DNA of 40,550 bases from Pseudomonadota bacterium (GCA_018240325.1 JAFEFZ010000253.1:1-40550), one strand, 5' to 3'; shown: positions 1 through 8,790, numbered from the stretch's first letter. Numbers and translations: made by a program. The notes: generated by a model not told the origin, from the sequence alone.

Positions 1-214
1 CGGCGGCCTGATGAGCTACGGGCCCGAAGTACGGGATTTCTACCTGCGCAGCGCCGTCTTCGTGCAGAAGATCCTGAAGGGCGCGCGCGCCGGCGACCTG
101 CCGCTGCTGCTGCCCGACCAGTTCAAGCTGGTGCTCAACCAGCTCACCGCTGAGGCCTTGGGCCTGAGCCTGAGCCCGGCGCTGCGCGCGCAGGCGCAGG
201 AAGTGATGGGGTGA
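1..214 (+). CDS. PF04392-type ABC substrate-binding protein, C-terminal end (partial)
   Basis: Only the last 70 or so codons are in the window; the frame is open from the left edge, so the true start lies upstream. The tail contains a surface segment ([19 protein letters not shown]) followed by [19 protein letters not shown]. This closely matches the ends of the two complete paralogues in the same run, which read [18 protein letters not shown] and FEFVLNLKTARALGIAVP. It is therefore assigned to the ABC_sub_bind family (PF04392) of exported solute-binding proteins. The stop overlaps a GTG at 211, so translation may be coupled to the next gene. No permease or ATPase is visible nearby. The ligand is unknown. 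Confidence 0.8.
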   Translation, partial: GGLMSYGPEVRDFYLRSAVFVQKILKGARAGDLPLLLPDQFKLVLNQLTAEALGLSLSPALRAQAQEVMG

Positions 215-291
215 CCGGCTCGGGCGCGCGGCGCGCAGCGCGCCGATCGGCTCGTGTGGCGGCGGCCGCAGCGCACGCACCGCAGGATCGG

Positions 292-1278
292 ATGCGCCGC
301 CGGACTTTTCAGTGCGGGCTCGCGGCGCTGGCGCTGGCGCTGACATGCGGCCGGCGGGCGTCGGCGCAGCCGAAGCGGGTCTTGCGCGTCGCCTGGGTGT
401 CCACCGAGCGCCGCGACCGGCCGTCGCGCAACTTCGATGCTTTTCGCGCCGGCCTGCGCGAGCTGGGCTACGTTCAAGGTCGCGACCTGGTCATCGACAC
501 CTGGTGGGGCGACGGCTCGCGCGAGCAGGTCGAACGGCTGGTGCCGCAGATGCTGGGCGCCCGGCCCGACGTGGTGCTGGCCTCCGGCGGCCTGGCGCTG
601 GGGGCGCTGATCCGCAGCGGCGTCAGGCTGCCGACCGTGTTCAGCGTCAGCGCCGATCCGGTGGCGGCCGGCTTCGTGCAGAGCTTTGCCCGCCCCGGCG
701 GCCACATGACCGGCGTCAGCCTGTTCACGCTGGCGCTCGTGGGCAAGCGGCTCGAGTTGCTGAAGGAGATCGTGCCCGGCGCGCGCAAGGTGGCGTTGAT
801 CGCCAACCCGCAGCATCCGGGCGAATCGCAGGAGCTGGCCGCGGCACAGGCGGCGGCGGCGCCGCTCGGCCTGGCGGTGCGCTACTTTCCGGTCAAGGGC
901 GAGGCCGAGCTCGAAGCCGCGCTGGCCGACATCGCGCGGCAGCGCGACGACGCGATCGTGGCCTTTGCCGACGGCTTCACGATGAGTTTCGCATCGCGCA
1001 TCGCCGCGTTCTCGCTGCAGCACCGGATCCCGGCGATCGACGGCTGGGCGCAGTTCGCCCAGCAGGGCAACCTGCTGATATACGGCCCGGTCATCGAGGA
1101 GGTGCACCGCCGCCTGGCGGCCTTCGTCGACCGGATCGCCAACGGGGCAAAGCCGGCGGATCTGCCGGTGGAACTGCCGACCCAGGTCGAACTGGTCGTC
1201 AACCTGAAGACGGCGCGGGCGATCGGGCTCGCGATCCCGGCTGCGGTGCTGCTGCGTGCCGACGAGGTGATCGAGTGA
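292..1278 (+). CDS. PF04392-type ABC substrate-binding protein
   Basis: This is an exported solute-binding protein of 328 residues from ATG 292. The start is chosen because MRRRTFQ followed by an alanine/leucine-rich stretch ending ASA-Q makes a clear signal peptide with a twin-arginine look. A GTG at 211 would overlap the previous stop by four bases like the other junctions here. It adds 27 low-complexity residues, but may matter for coupling. The mature part has family hallmarks: [20 protein letters not shown] near the N terminus, the [13 protein letters not shown] segment, and the terminal [14 protein letters not shown]. The gene sits directly before a sensor kinase whose start overlaps its stop, with no transporter genes. 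A role presenting a ligand to the kinase is inference. Confidence 0.85.
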   Translation: MRRRTFQCGLAALALALTCGRRASAQPKRVLRVAWVSTERRDRPSRNFDAFRAGLRELGYVQGRDLVIDTWWGDGSREQVERLVPQMLGARPDVVLASGGLALGALIRSGVRLPTVFSVSADPVAAGFVQSFARPGGHMTGVSLFTLALVGKRLELLKEIVPGARKVALIANPQHPGESQELAAAQAAAAPLGLAVRYFPVKGEAELEAALADIARQRDDAIVAFADGFTMSFASRIAAFSLQHRIPAIDGWAQFAQQGNLLIYGPVIEEVHRRLAAFVDRIANGAKPADLPVELPTQVELVVNLKTARAIGLAIPAAVLLRADEVIE

Positions 1279-3695
1279 GCGCAGCCGGCGCGCCGGGGCG
1301 CGACCCGGCTGCGCCGCAGGGGCCCGATGCGCCGCCGGCCCCGGCGCCGCACGCGCACCGCGGCCGGCTGTTCCGCAAGTACCTGCTGCTGATCCTGTCG
1401 CTGGTGGGCGTGGCGCTGCTGGCCTCGGGCGGCATCAGCCTGTACTTCAACTGGCGCGAGGCCACCGCCGCGCTCGCCGGCCTGCAGCGCGAGAAGGCGG
1501 TCGGCGCCGCGGCGCGCATCGAACAGTACCTGCGCCAGATCACGCAGCAGCTGCAGTACGCGGCGCTGCCGCAGATGGGGGCCGGCGACCTGGAGCTGCG
1601 CCGCATCGAGTTCTTGAAGCTCATGCGCCAGGCGCCCGAGGTCACCGATATCGCGCTGATCGATGCCGACGGGCGCGAACGGATCGCCGAGTCGCGCCTG
1701 GGCATGAGCGCGCTCGCATCGGGCAAGGACCGCTCGGGCGAACCCGCCTTCGGGCAAGCGCGCCGCGGCCAGCCCTGGTTCGGCCCGGTGTACTTCCGCC
1801 AGGGGACAGAGCCCTACATGACGGTGGCCATCCGCTCCGGCGGCGACAAGCCGCTGCTGACCGTGGCCGAGCTGAACCTGAAGTTCATCCGGGACGTGGT
1901 CTCGCGCATCAAGATCGGCGCCCAGGGCAAGGCCTACGTGGTCGACGCCGGCGGCTATCTCGTCGCCGACCCCGACATCGGCCTGGTGCTGCGCAAGACG
2001 CAACTGGGCGGGCTCGAGCATGTGAAGGCCTTGACGGCGGCCTCGTCGGACGACGTGCCCGCGATGCCCTCGCACGACCTGGCCGGCACGCGCGTGCTGG
2101 CGTCGATGGCGCCGATCGAGCCGCTGGGCTGGCGGGTGTTCGTCGAGCAGCCGGCGAGCGAGGTGTATGCGCGGCTGAACGCGTCCGTCCTGTGGACGGC
2201 GGGGCTGCTGCTGGCTGGCCTGGCGGTGTCGGCGCTGGTGGCCGGCGCCTTGGCGCGCAGCATGGTGCGGCCGATCCGTACGCTGGACGAAGGCGCGCGC
2301 CGCATCGGCGCGGGCGAGCTGGACCAGCGCATCGAAGTCAGGACCGGCGACGAGCTCGAAGGCCTGGCCGAGCAGTTCAACCGCATGAGCGCGCAGCTGC
2401 GCGAGTCGTACGCGGGGCTCGAGCAGAAGGTGCAGGCGCGTACCGCCGAGCTGCGCGAGGCGCTGGACTACCAGACTGCCACGGCGGAGATTCTGCAGGT
2501 CATCAGCAGTTCGGTGTCGGACACGCAGCCCGTATTCGAGAAGATCCTCGACAGCTGCCGGAGGCTTTTTGCCGGCGCCAACATGGGCATCACCTTGGTC
2601 GGCGACGACGGGCAGATCCATCTCTACGCCAACCGGTCGAGGCAGCCTGATGACTTGGCCGAGATCCGCAGGTTCTATCCACGCCCGCTCGCAGACTCGG
2701 TTCAGGGGCTGGCCATGCGTCAGCGCAAGATACTGCGCTACAGCGTGCGCAAGGATGCGCCCAACGTGCCGGAAGACCTGCGCATGCTGGCCGAACGCAT
2801 CGGAGACAGCGTCATGCTGGTGGCACCGATGTCGTGGGAAGAGCAGGGTGTCGGTGCCATCAACATGTACCGAAGCTTGGACATGCCGTTTACCGACAAG
2901 GAGATCGGCCTGCTCAAGACCTTCGCCGACCAGGCGGTGATCGCGATCCAGAACGCGCGCCTGTTCCACGAGCTGCAGGACAAGACGCGCGAGCTCGAAG
3001 CCGCCAACCGGCACAAGAGCGAGTTCCTGGCCAACATGAGCCACGAACTGCGCACGCCGCTGAACGCGATCATCGGCTTCTCCGAGGTGCTGCTCGAACG
3101 CATGTTCGGCGAGTTGAACGACAAGCAGGACGACTACCTGAAGGACATCCACGCGTCGGGCAAGCATCTGCTGAGCCTGATCAACGACATCCTCGACCTG
3201 TCGAAGATCGAGGCCGGGCGCATGGAACTCGACGTCGAGGCTTTCGACGTGCCGGCGGCGATCGGCAGCGCGCTGGCGCTGGTGCGCGAGCGCGCGCAGC
3301 GCCACGGCATCGCGCTGGGGCTGGAAGTCGGCGCGGAAGTCGGCGAGATCCGCGCCGACGAGCGCAAGTTCAGGCAGATCCTGCTGAACCTGCTGAGCAA
3401 CGCGGTCAAGTTCACGCCCGACGGCGGGCGCGTCGTCGTGCGCGCGCGGCTGGCCGACGGCGTGCTCGAGGTGGCAGTGGCCGACACCGGCATCGGCATC
3501 GCCGCGCAAGACCAGACGGCGGCGTTCGAGGAGTTTCGCCAGGTCGGCCGGCACTACACGAACAAGCAGGAGGGCACCGGCCTCGGCCTCGCGCTCGCCA
3601 GACGCTTCGTCGAGCTGCACGGCGGCACGCTCACGCTTGACAGCGCGCCCGGCCGGGGTTCGACTTTCACCTTCACGCTGCCGTCGCAACCATGA
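1275..3695 (+). CDS. membrane sensor histidine kinase: Cache-HAMP-GAF-HisKA-HATPase
   Basis: A GTG at 1275 overlapping the previous stop (GTGA) gives 806 residues. The frame is open upstream to 312, but that part lies inside the previous gene. Order: proline-rich cytoplasmic start; TM1 about 36-57; an extracytoplasmic Cache-like sensor about 60-300; TM2 about 305-327; HAMP about 328-380; coiled coil; GAF about 405-562; HisKA with [13 protein letters not shown] (phosphoacceptor His590); HATPase with N-box NLLSNAVKF (705-713), DTGIGI from 737 and GTGLGLAL from 767. All kinase motifs are intact. The two receiver proteins that follow lack DNA-binding domains, so the output is probably protein-level or second-messenger signalling. 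Part of the GAF region is noticeably less GC-rich than its flanks. The signal sensed is unknown. Confidence 0.92.
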   Translation: MSAAGAPGRDPAAPQGPDAPPAPAPHAHRGRLFRKYLLLILSLVGVALLASGGISLYFNWREATAALAGLQREKAVGAAARIEQYLRQITQQLQYAALPQMGAGDLELRRIEFLKLMRQAPEVTDIALIDADGRERIAESRLGMSALASGKDRSGEPAFGQARRGQPWFGPVYFRQGTEPYMTVAIRSGGDKPLLTVAELNLKFIRDVVSRIKIGAQGKAYVVDAGGYLVADPDIGLVLRKTQLGGLEHVKALTAASSDDVPAMPSHDLAGTRVLASMAPIEPLGWRVFVEQPASEVYARLNASVLWTAGLLLAGLAVSALVAGALARSMVRPIRTLDEGARRIGAGELDQRIEVRTGDELEGLAEQFNRMSAQLRESYAGLEQKVQARTAELREALDYQTATAEILQVISSSVSDTQPVFEKILDSCRRLFAGANMGITLVGDDGQIHLYANRSRQPDDLAEIRRFYPRPLADSVQGLAMRQRKILRYSVRKDAPNVPEDLRMLAERIGDSVMLVAPMSWEEQGVGAINMYRSLDMPFTDKEIGLLKTFADQAVIAIQNARLFHELQDKTRELEAANRHKSEFLANMSHELRTPLNAIIGFSEVLLERMFGELNDKQDDYLKDIHASGKHLLSLINDILDLSKIEAGRMELDVEAFDVPAAIGSALALVRERAQRHGIALGLEVGAEVGEIRADERKFRQILLNLLSNAVKFTPDGGRVVVRARLADGVLEVAVADTGIGIAAQDQTAAFEEFRQVGRHYTNKQEGTGLGLALARRFVELHGGTLTLDSAPGRGSTFTFTLPSQP

Positions 3696-4066
3696 AGACC
3701 GTGCTGATCGTCGAGGACAACGAAAAGAACATGAAGCTCGCGCGCGACATCCTGCGCGCCAAGGGCTATGCGGTGCTCGAAGCCGTGAACGGCCTCGATG
3801 GCGTGCGCCTGGTGATCGCGCACTGCCCTGACCTGGTGTTGATGGACATCCAGCTGCCCGACATCAACGGCATCGAGGCCTTCACGCGCATCCGCGCCGA
3901 TGCCTCCACGGCCAAGGTGCCGGTGGTGGCCTTCACCGCATCGGTGACGCCGGGCGACCGCAGCCGCATCGGCCATGCCGGCTTCGACGGCTTCCTGAGC
4001 AAGCCGATCGACCTGAAGGAGTTTCTGGCGACGGTGCGGCGCCTGGCCGGGGAGCCCTCGACGTGA
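3692..4066 (+). CDS. single-domain response regulator (DivK/CheY type)
   Basis: This is a 124-residue stand-alone receiver domain. Its ATG overlaps the kinase stop by four bases (ATGA), so it is almost certainly co-translated with it. The phosphorylation-site residues are present: acidic E8/D9 after strand 1 (VLIVEDN), phospho-acceptor Asp52 in [10 protein letters not shown], switch Thr82 in VAFTAS, and Lys104 in LSKPID. There is no output domain. It may pass phosphate from the kinase, act as a diffusible partner, or compete with the receiver of the next gene. The sequence resembles DivK-like regulators, but that is a family resemblance and not evidence of a cell-cycle role. Confidence 0.92.
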   Translation: MKTVLIVEDNEKNMKLARDILRAKGYAVLEAVNGLDGVRLVIAHCPDLVLMDIQLPDINGIEAFTRIRADASTAKVPVVAFTASVTPGDRSRIGHAGFDGFLSKPIDLKEFLATVRRLAGEPST

Positions 4067-5178
4067 CCCGGCCGGCAAGGATCCTGGTCGTCGACGACAC
4101 GCCGGCCAACGTCAAGCTGCTGGTCGATCTGCTCGCCGCGAAGGGCTACGCGCCGATCGCCGCGAGCAGCGGCGAAGAGGCGCTGGCGCGCATCGCCGAG
4201 CAGCCGCCCGATCTGGTGCTGCTCGACATCATGATGCCGGGGCTGTCGGGCTACGAGGTCTGCCGCCGCATCCGCGCGACCGAAGCGACCGCGTTGCTGC
4301 CGGTCGTGCTGTGCACCTCGCTCGACCCGAAGCAGGAGCGCATCCACGGCATCGAGGCCGGCGCCGACGACTTCCTGCCCAAGCCGATCAACCAGCCCGA
4401 GCTGTTCGCGCGCGTGAAGTCGCTGCTGCGCATCAAGGCGCTGCAGGACGAGGTCAAGGAGCAGGCGGCGCAGCTTGCCGAGTGGAACGGCAAGCTCGAG
4501 GACCGGGTGCGCGCGCAGCTCGCGCAGATGGAGCGCTTGAGCCGGCTGAAGAACTTCTTCTCGCCGGCGCTGGCCGAGGCGATCGTCAGCGGCGGCGCCG
4601 ACGACCCGCTGAAGAGCCACCGGCGCGAGATCACCGTCGTCTTCCTCGACCTGCGCGGCTTCACCGCCTTCACCGAAACCGCCGACCCCGAGGAGGTGAT
4701 GCAGGTGCTGCGCGAGTACCACGCGGCGATGGGCGCGCTGATCCTGGCGCACGAGGGCACGCTCGAGCGCTTCACCGGCGACGGCATCATGGTGTTCTTC
4801 AACGACCCGGTGCCGGTGCCCGACCCGGCGGCGCGCGCGGCGCGCATGGCGCTGCAGATGCAGCAGCGCACCGCCGATCTGGCGGCCGGCTGGCGCAAGC
4901 GCGGCTACGAGCTGCAGCTGGGCATCGGCATCGCCACCGGCTTCGCGACGATCGGCGCGATCGGCTTCGAAGGCCGCATCGACTACGGCGCGATCGGCAA
5001 CGTCACCAACCTCGCGGCGCGGCTGTGCGGGCAGGCCCCGGGCGGCGAGATCCTCGCGTCGCCGCGCGTCGCGGCGGCGTTGGAGGAAGGCTTCGTTCTC
5101 GATCCCGCGGGCGAACTCGCTTTGAAAGGCCTCGCGCGGCCGGTCAAGGTGGTGCGGGTGGCGCGGGAGCGGGCGTGA
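4063..5178 (+). CDS. response regulator fused to a class III nucleotide cyclase
   Basis: GTG 4063 overlaps the previous stop (GTGA) and gives 371 residues. Residues 1-118 are a receiver: D11/D12, phospho-acceptor Asp55 in LVLLDIMMPG, Thr85, Lys107. A coiled-coil linker follows (about 119-165). A class III adenylate/guanylate cyclase domain then runs from about 185 to 365. Metal-binding aspartates are D196 (VVFLDLRGFTAF) and D240 (FTGDGIMVFF); transition-state residues N316 and R320 lie in NLAAR. The positions that usually read the base are odd: Arg236 where adenylate cyclases have Lys, and Gly309 where Asp or Thr is usual. Activity looks likely, but the product (cAMP, cGMP or other) cannot be assigned. 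Phosphorylation by the upstream kinase probably controls it. Confidence 0.9.
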   Translation: MTRPARILVVDDTPANVKLLVDLLAAKGYAPIAASSGEEALARIAEQPPDLVLLDIMMPGLSGYEVCRRIRATEATALLPVVLCTSLDPKQERIHGIEAGADDFLPKPINQPELFARVKSLLRIKALQDEVKEQAAQLAEWNGKLEDRVRAQLAQMERLSRLKNFFSPALAEAIVSGGADDPLKSHRREITVVFLDLRGFTAFTETADPEEVMQVLREYHAAMGALILAHEGTLERFTGDGIMVFFNDPVPVPDPAARAARMALQMQQRTADLAAGWRKRGYELQLGIGIATGFATIGAIGFEGRIDYGAIGNVTNLAARLCGQAPGGEILASPRVAAALEEGFVLDPAGELALKGLARPVKVVRVARERA

Positions 5179-6164
5179 ACCGGATCGCCCCGACCGCGCG
5201 CCGGCGATGCCTGTTCGCGGCCGGCGCCTGGCTGGCGGCTGTCAGGTTGCCGGCGGCTGCGCCGGTGCGACGGGTCGGCTATCTGATCTCGGGCACCCCG
5301 GGCAGCGCCGAGCACCTGTCGGCGGCGCTCGTCGAAGGGCTGCGCGAGCGCGGCTGGATCGAGGGGAAGAACCTGGTCCTCGACCGGCGCTGGACCGAGA
5401 ACCAGCCGCCGCGCATCCCGGCGCTGGTGCAGGAACTGCTGGCCGCAGGCCCGGACGTGATGGTCACGACCAACGACGTCTATGCTCAGGCGATCGCGCG
5501 GGCGACGAAGACGGTGCCAATCGTGTTTGCCGTCGGCTTCGACCCGGTCGGCCTCGGCGTCGTGCAATCGCTGGCCAGGCCGGGCGGCAACGTCACCGGC
5601 TTGTCGGTGCTGGCCGACGAGCTCAATGCCAAGCGGCTCGGCCTGCTGAAGAACCTGCTGCCGCAGATGCGGCGCGTCGCCGTGCTGCACCAGGCCGATG
5701 ACCCCCGCGTGGAGGCCGCGCTGGCCTCGATCCGCCGCGCGGGCGAAGCTGTCGGCGTCGCGGTCGAACCCCTGCCGGCGCGGCGGCGCGAGGACCTCGC
5801 ACCCGCGATCATGCTGGCTGCGCGCACGGGCGCATCGGCGTTGATGAACGTTCCGAACCCTTTGTTCTTCCACGAGCGCCGCCTGATCGCCGAGACGAGC
5901 ATCGAGCACGGGCTGGCGGCGGTCTTCGGCGCGACCGAATTCGCCGATGCGGGCATGCTGTTCGCGTACTCGGCCGACTTCGCGACGATGTTCCGCCGCG
6001 CGGGCTACCTGGTCGATCGGATCCTGCGCGGCGCTGCGCCGGCCGACATTCCGGTCGAGCAGGCGAACGTGTTCGAGTTCGTGCTGAACCTGAAGACCGC
6101 CCGCGCGCTCGGCATCGCGGTGCCGGCCGCCGTGCGGCTGGAGGCGACGCGGGCGATCGAGTAG
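5175..6164 (+). CDS. PF04392-type ABC substrate-binding protein
   Basis: A GTG start at 5175 overlaps the cyclase stop (GTGA), giving 329 residues. The N terminus has an arginine run (ARRRCLF) followed by a hydrophobic stretch ending in PAAA, so export by Sec or Tat is likely. The mature protein shows the family pattern: ALVEGLRERGWIEGKNLVLD, SLARPGGNVTGLSVL, and the terminal FEFVLNLKTARALGIAVP. It is a paralogue of the two binding proteins at the left end of the window, yet divergent enough to bind a different ligand. It closes the kinase-cyclase operon. Its stop is one base from the stop of the converging cyclic-nucleotide-binding gene. No permease or ATPase is encoded nearby. Confidence 0.88.
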   Translation: MNRIAPTARRRCLFAAGAWLAAVRLPAAAPVRRVGYLISGTPGSAEHLSAALVEGLRERGWIEGKNLVLDRRWTENQPPRIPALVQELLAAGPDVMVTTNDVYAQAIARATKTVPIVFAVGFDPVGLGVVQSLARPGGNVTGLSVLADELNAKRLGLLKNLLPQMRRVAVLHQADDPRVEAALASIRRAGEAVGVAVEPLPARRREDLAPAIMLAARTGASALMNVPNPLFFHERRLIAETSIEHGLAAVFGATEFADAGMLFAYSADFATMFRRAGYLVDRILRGAAPADIPVEQANVFEFVLNLKTARALGIAVPAAVRLEATRAIE

Positions 6165-6165
6165 C

Positions 6166-6810
6166 TCAGCCCGCCTGCGCCGCCGCCTTGTGGCGCTGCA
6201 CGTCGGCGAGCAGCCGGCTGACGACCAGCTTCATGAAGTAGAAGCCGAGCTTGGGGTTCTGGTAGTAGAGCTGGTAGATCTGCTCGTCGGTCATCGTGTA
6301 CAGGTCGCAATCGGTCTCGCACACGACCGTCAGCGTGCGCTTCTTGTCGGGCGCGAACAGCGCGATCTCGCCGATCAGGTTGTCGGGGCCGATGGTCGTG
6401 CCCACGCCTTCCAGCCGCAGGCGGCCGCTGCCGACGTAGTAGATCTCGTCGGCCTTGTCGCCTTCGCGGAACAACACGTGGCCGGCCTTGTGCTTGTGCA
6501 GGTGCATGTGCGGCAGCAGCCACTCCGACAGCGGCGACTTCTCGGTGACCTGCTCGATCTCCTTGGTCAGCCGCAGGATCTCGACCAGCCGCTTGGCGTT
6601 CATCGGCAGCAGGATCGAATTGAGCAGGAACTCGGGCAGCACCACCAGGTCGGACCAGGTGAACTCCAGGTGGAACAGGCTGTAGACGATCAGCAGCACG
6701 TTGCTGACCAGCGACAGGATGCGCAGCGGCACCATCGCACGCATGTAGTGGCTGGCCAGGTAGAAGGCGCCGCCGGCCAGGCCGATGATGGTGATGAGGT
6801 CGAAGTGCAT
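6166..6810 (-). CDS. membrane protein with cyclic-nucleotide-binding domain (Popeye-like architecture)
   Basis: This is a protein of 214 residues from ATG 6810. Upstream codons in frame are low-complexity and are excluded. Three hydrophobic segments lie at about 5-20, 27-47 and 53-70. They are followed by a linker and a cNMP-binding fold from about 95 to 205. The phosphate-binding cassette reads GEIALFAPDKKRTLTV, with Glu148 and Arg158 in the positions that contact the ribose and cyclic phosphate in CRP/PKA-type domains. Short membrane helices ahead of a cNMP domain resemble the animal Popeye proteins and their bacterial relatives; this is an architectural comparison only. There is no DNA-binding domain, so it is not a CRP-type regulator. 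It converges on the cyclase operon with one base between stops, suggesting it may be a receptor for the cyclase product. Confidence 0.8.
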   Translation of the reverse strand: MHFDLITIIGLAGGAFYLASHYMRAMVPLRILSLVSNVLLIVYSLFHLEFTWSDLVVLPEFLLNSILLPMNAKRLVEILRLTKEIEQVTEKSPLSEWLLPHMHLHKHKAGHVLFREGDKADEIYYVGSGRLRLEGVGTTIGPDNLIGEIALFAPDKKRTLTVVCETDCDLYTMTDEQIYQLYYQNPKLGFYFMKLVVSRLLADVQRHKAAAQAG

Positions 6811-6935
6811 GGGTGTGACAGGCCCAGGGTGCGGTCGATGGGTCGTGGCCGCGGCAGTGCCGGCGGCCGCTGCGGGGAACGCGCGATTCTGGGGGATTCC
6901 GTCGTGCGCCGCGCGCTGCAGCTTCCCGCCGGCTC

Positions 6936-6944
6936 TGCTAGATT
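6936..6944 (+). promoter_or_regulatory. extended -10 promoter element before cytochrome b561
   Basis: TGCTAGATT fits an extended -10 (TG-n-TANNNT) and lies about 36 bases before the cytochrome b561 start. No good -35 is seen at the right distance. The same CTAGANT core recurs before several other genes in the window. Confidence 0.4.
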
Positions 6945-6979
6945 GCGGCGCCGACCAGACCGCCACCCCGGACACCCCG

Positions 6980-7567
6980 ATGCCGCCATCCGCGCCGGAC
7001 GCGAACCCGCGCTACACCGCCGTGGCGATGGCCTTGCACTGGCTGCTGGCGCTGGCCATCTTCGGCACCTTCGGCGTGGGCGTGTACATGGCCGACCTGC
7101 CGTTCTCGCCGCTGCGCATCAAGCTGATCAACTGGCACAAGTGGGCGGGCCTGTCGATCCTGCTGCTTTCGGCGCTGCGGCTGCTGTGGCGGCTCGCGCA
7201 CCGGCCGCCGCCGCTGCCGCCGGCAGCGTTGGCGGCGATGCCGCCGTGGCAGTTGCGCGCCTTCCATGCGACGCACCACCTGATGTATGCGCTGTTCTTC
7301 GTGGTGCCGCTGCTGGGCTGGGCGTACAGCTCGGCAGCGGGCATGCCGCTGGTGTGGTTCGGCGTGCTGCCGCTGCCCGAGCTGTGGCCGGTGGAAGACA
7401 AGGATTTCGCGAAGGCCGTGCTCCTGCCGCTGCACGCGGCCGCGGCCTTCACGCTGGTCGCGCTGGCGGTGCTGCACACGGCCGCGGCGCTGAAGCATCA
7501 CTTCATGGACCGCGACGGCCTGCTGGCTCGGATGGTGCCGTGGCTTCACTGGGATTCATCACGATGA
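6980..7567 (+). CDS. cytochrome b561 family di-heme membrane protein
   Basis: This is a 195-residue integral membrane protein with four hydrophobic helices. Likely heme-ligand histidines are His20 (MALHWLLALAIF), His53 (INWHKWAG), His99/His100 (THHLMYALF), His152 (LPLHAAAAF) and His166 (LAVLHTAAA), matching the bacterial cytochrome b561/CybB family. It probably moves electrons from quinol across the inner membrane. The ATG at 6980 is the last start before the conserved helix 1 and leaves a short soluble N terminus. Its stop overlaps the start of a YceI gene (ATGA). A b561-YceI pairing is common in proteobacteria and suggests a joint role in a lipid or quinone-linked periplasmic process, though the exact reaction is not settled. 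Confidence 0.9.
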   Translation: MPPSAPDANPRYTAVAMALHWLLALAIFGTFGVGVYMADLPFSPLRIKLINWHKWAGLSILLLSALRLLWRLAHRPPPLPPAALAAMPPWQLRAFHATHHLMYALFFVVPLLGWAYSSAAGMPLVWFGVLPLPELWPVEDKDFAKAVLLPLHAAAAFTLVALAVLHTAAALKHHFMDRDGLLARMVPWLHWDSSR

Positions 7568-8139
7568 ACGTTCTCCGATTCCTGCGTCCGGCCGCACTCG
7601 GGCTGGCCCTCGGCTGTGCCGCCCCGGTCTGGGCGGAGCCGGCCCGGCTGCTGCCGGCCCAGAGCGAAATCGCCTTCATCAGCAAGCAGATGGGCGTGCC
7701 GGTGGACGGGCGCTTCAAGAAGTTCGACGCGGTGGTCAACTTCGACCCGCGCAAGCCCGAGACCGGCAGCGTGTCGATCACGATCGACGCCGGCAGCGCG
7801 GCGATCGGCGTGCCCGAGACCGACGCCGAGCTGCCCAAGCCGATCTGGTTCAACGTCGCCAAGTTCCCGCAGGCGAGCTTCAAGTCGACGGCGATCAAGG
7901 GCCTGGGCAACGGCCGCTTCGAGGTGGCCGGCAAGATCGACATCAAGGGCAGCACGCGCGACCTGGTGGTGCCGGTGCAGATCACCCAGGCCGGCGGCAC
8001 TTCCACCGCTGCCGGCAGCTTCGTGATCAAGCGGCTGGACTTCAAGATCGGCGAGGCCGAATGGGCCGACACCACCGTCGTCGCCAACGACGTGACCGTG
8101 AAGTTCAAGCTCGCGCTCGCGGGACTGGGGCCGCTGTGA
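7564..8139 (+). CDS. YceI family periplasmic protein (first copy)
   Basis: This is a 191-residue exported protein. The signal peptide MNVLRFLRPAALGLALG ends at PVWA-E. The mature chain has the YceI lipocalin-like pattern: SEIAFISKQMGVPVDGRFKKF, FDPRKPETGSVSITID, the PIWFNVAKFPQASFKST stretch and KIDIKGSTRDLVVPV. YceI proteins bind polyisoprenoid-type lipids in a beta-barrel and are implicated in isoprenoid quinone handling. The start overlaps the cytochrome b561 stop, and the stop overlaps the GTG start of the second YceI gene, so the three are one translationally coupled unit. This copy keeps the shorter form, with no alanine-rich spacer after the signal. Confidence 0.92.
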   Translation: MNVLRFLRPAALGLALGCAAPVWAEPARLLPAQSEIAFISKQMGVPVDGRFKKFDAVVNFDPRKPETGSVSITIDAGSAAIGVPETDAELPKPIWFNVAKFPQASFKSTAIKGLGNGRFEVAGKIDIKGSTRDLVVPVQITQAGGTSTAAGSFVIKRLDFKIGEAEWADTTVVANDVTVKFKLALAGLGPL

Positions 8140-8783
8140 GGCGCCTGCCCTTGGGCGGCTGCGCGGGCGCCGCCGCGCTGCTGGCCTGCGCGCTGCCGTT
8201 GCGGGCGCAGGCGCCGGCAGCGGCTTCCGTGTCCGCCGCCGCCCCGGCGGCCGCCGCCGCGAGCGCACCCGCACCGAACTACGCGATCGACCCGACCCAC
8301 ACCTTCGTCAACTACGAGATCGGGCATTTCGGCACCACCACCAACCGCGGCCGCTTCAGCACCAAGGACGGCACGCTGTTCTTCGACCGCGCCGCGCAGG
8401 CCGGCAAGGTCGAGGTGGTGATGGACATCAGTTCGGTCAACACCGGCGTCGATTTCCTGAACCGGCAGCTGCAGGGCAAGGACTTCCTCAACGTCGCCGA
8501 CTACCCGACCGGCAAGTTCGTGTCCGACGAATTCGTGTTCGCCGGCGACAAGGTGGCCGAAGTGCGCGGCCGGCTCACGCTGCTGGGCAAGACCAACCCG
8601 GTGACGCTGAAGGCGACCAACTTCAACTGCTACACCAGCCCGCTGATCAAGCGCGAAGTCTGCGGCGGCGACTTCGAGACCCGGATCAAGCGCAGCGCCT
8701 GGGGGATCCTGTGGGGCCTGACCTTCGGCTTCGAGGACGACGTGAAGCTGCTGATCCAGGTCGAGGCGATCAAGATGCAGTGA
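8136..8783 (+). CDS. YceI family periplasmic protein (second copy)
   Basis: GTG 8136 overlaps the previous stop (GTGA) and gives 215 residues. A signal peptide (about 1-25) is followed by an alanine/proline spacer to about residue 47, then a YceI domain: YAIDPTHTFVNYEIGHFG, NRGRFSTKDGTLFFD, DISSVNTGVDFLNRQLQGKD, FLNVADYPTGKFVS, and a cysteine-containing loop (NFNCYTSPLIKREVCGGDF). It is clearly diverged from its upstream neighbour, so this is an old paralogue pair and not a recent duplication. It probably binds an isoprenoid-type lipid in the periplasm. The two cysteines could form a disulfide; that is inference. A hairpin follows the stop. Confidence 0.92.
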   Translation: MRRLPLGGCAGAAALLACALPLRAQAPAAASVSAAAPAAAAASAPAPNYAIDPTHTFVNYEIGHFGTTTNRGRFSTKDGTLFFDRAAQAGKVEVVMDISSVNTGVDFLNRQLQGKDFLNVADYPTGKFVSDEFVFAGDKVAEVRGRLTLLGKTNPVTLKATNFNCYTSPLIKREVCGGDFETRIKRSAWGILWGLTFGFEDDVKLLIQVEAIKMQ

Positions 8784-8790
8784 GCCGGCG

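Noticed and set aside
312..1274. Upstream extension of the histidine kinase frame
   Set aside because: It overlaps a complete binding-protein gene in another frame, and its translation is arginine/glycine-rich low complexity. GTG 1275 fits the overlap pattern of the operon.
882..3689. Long open frame antisense to the histidine kinase gene
   Set aside because: It is a by-product of high GC at third positions; its translation is rich in R, H, Q and A with no domain, while the plus strand carries complete kinase motifs.
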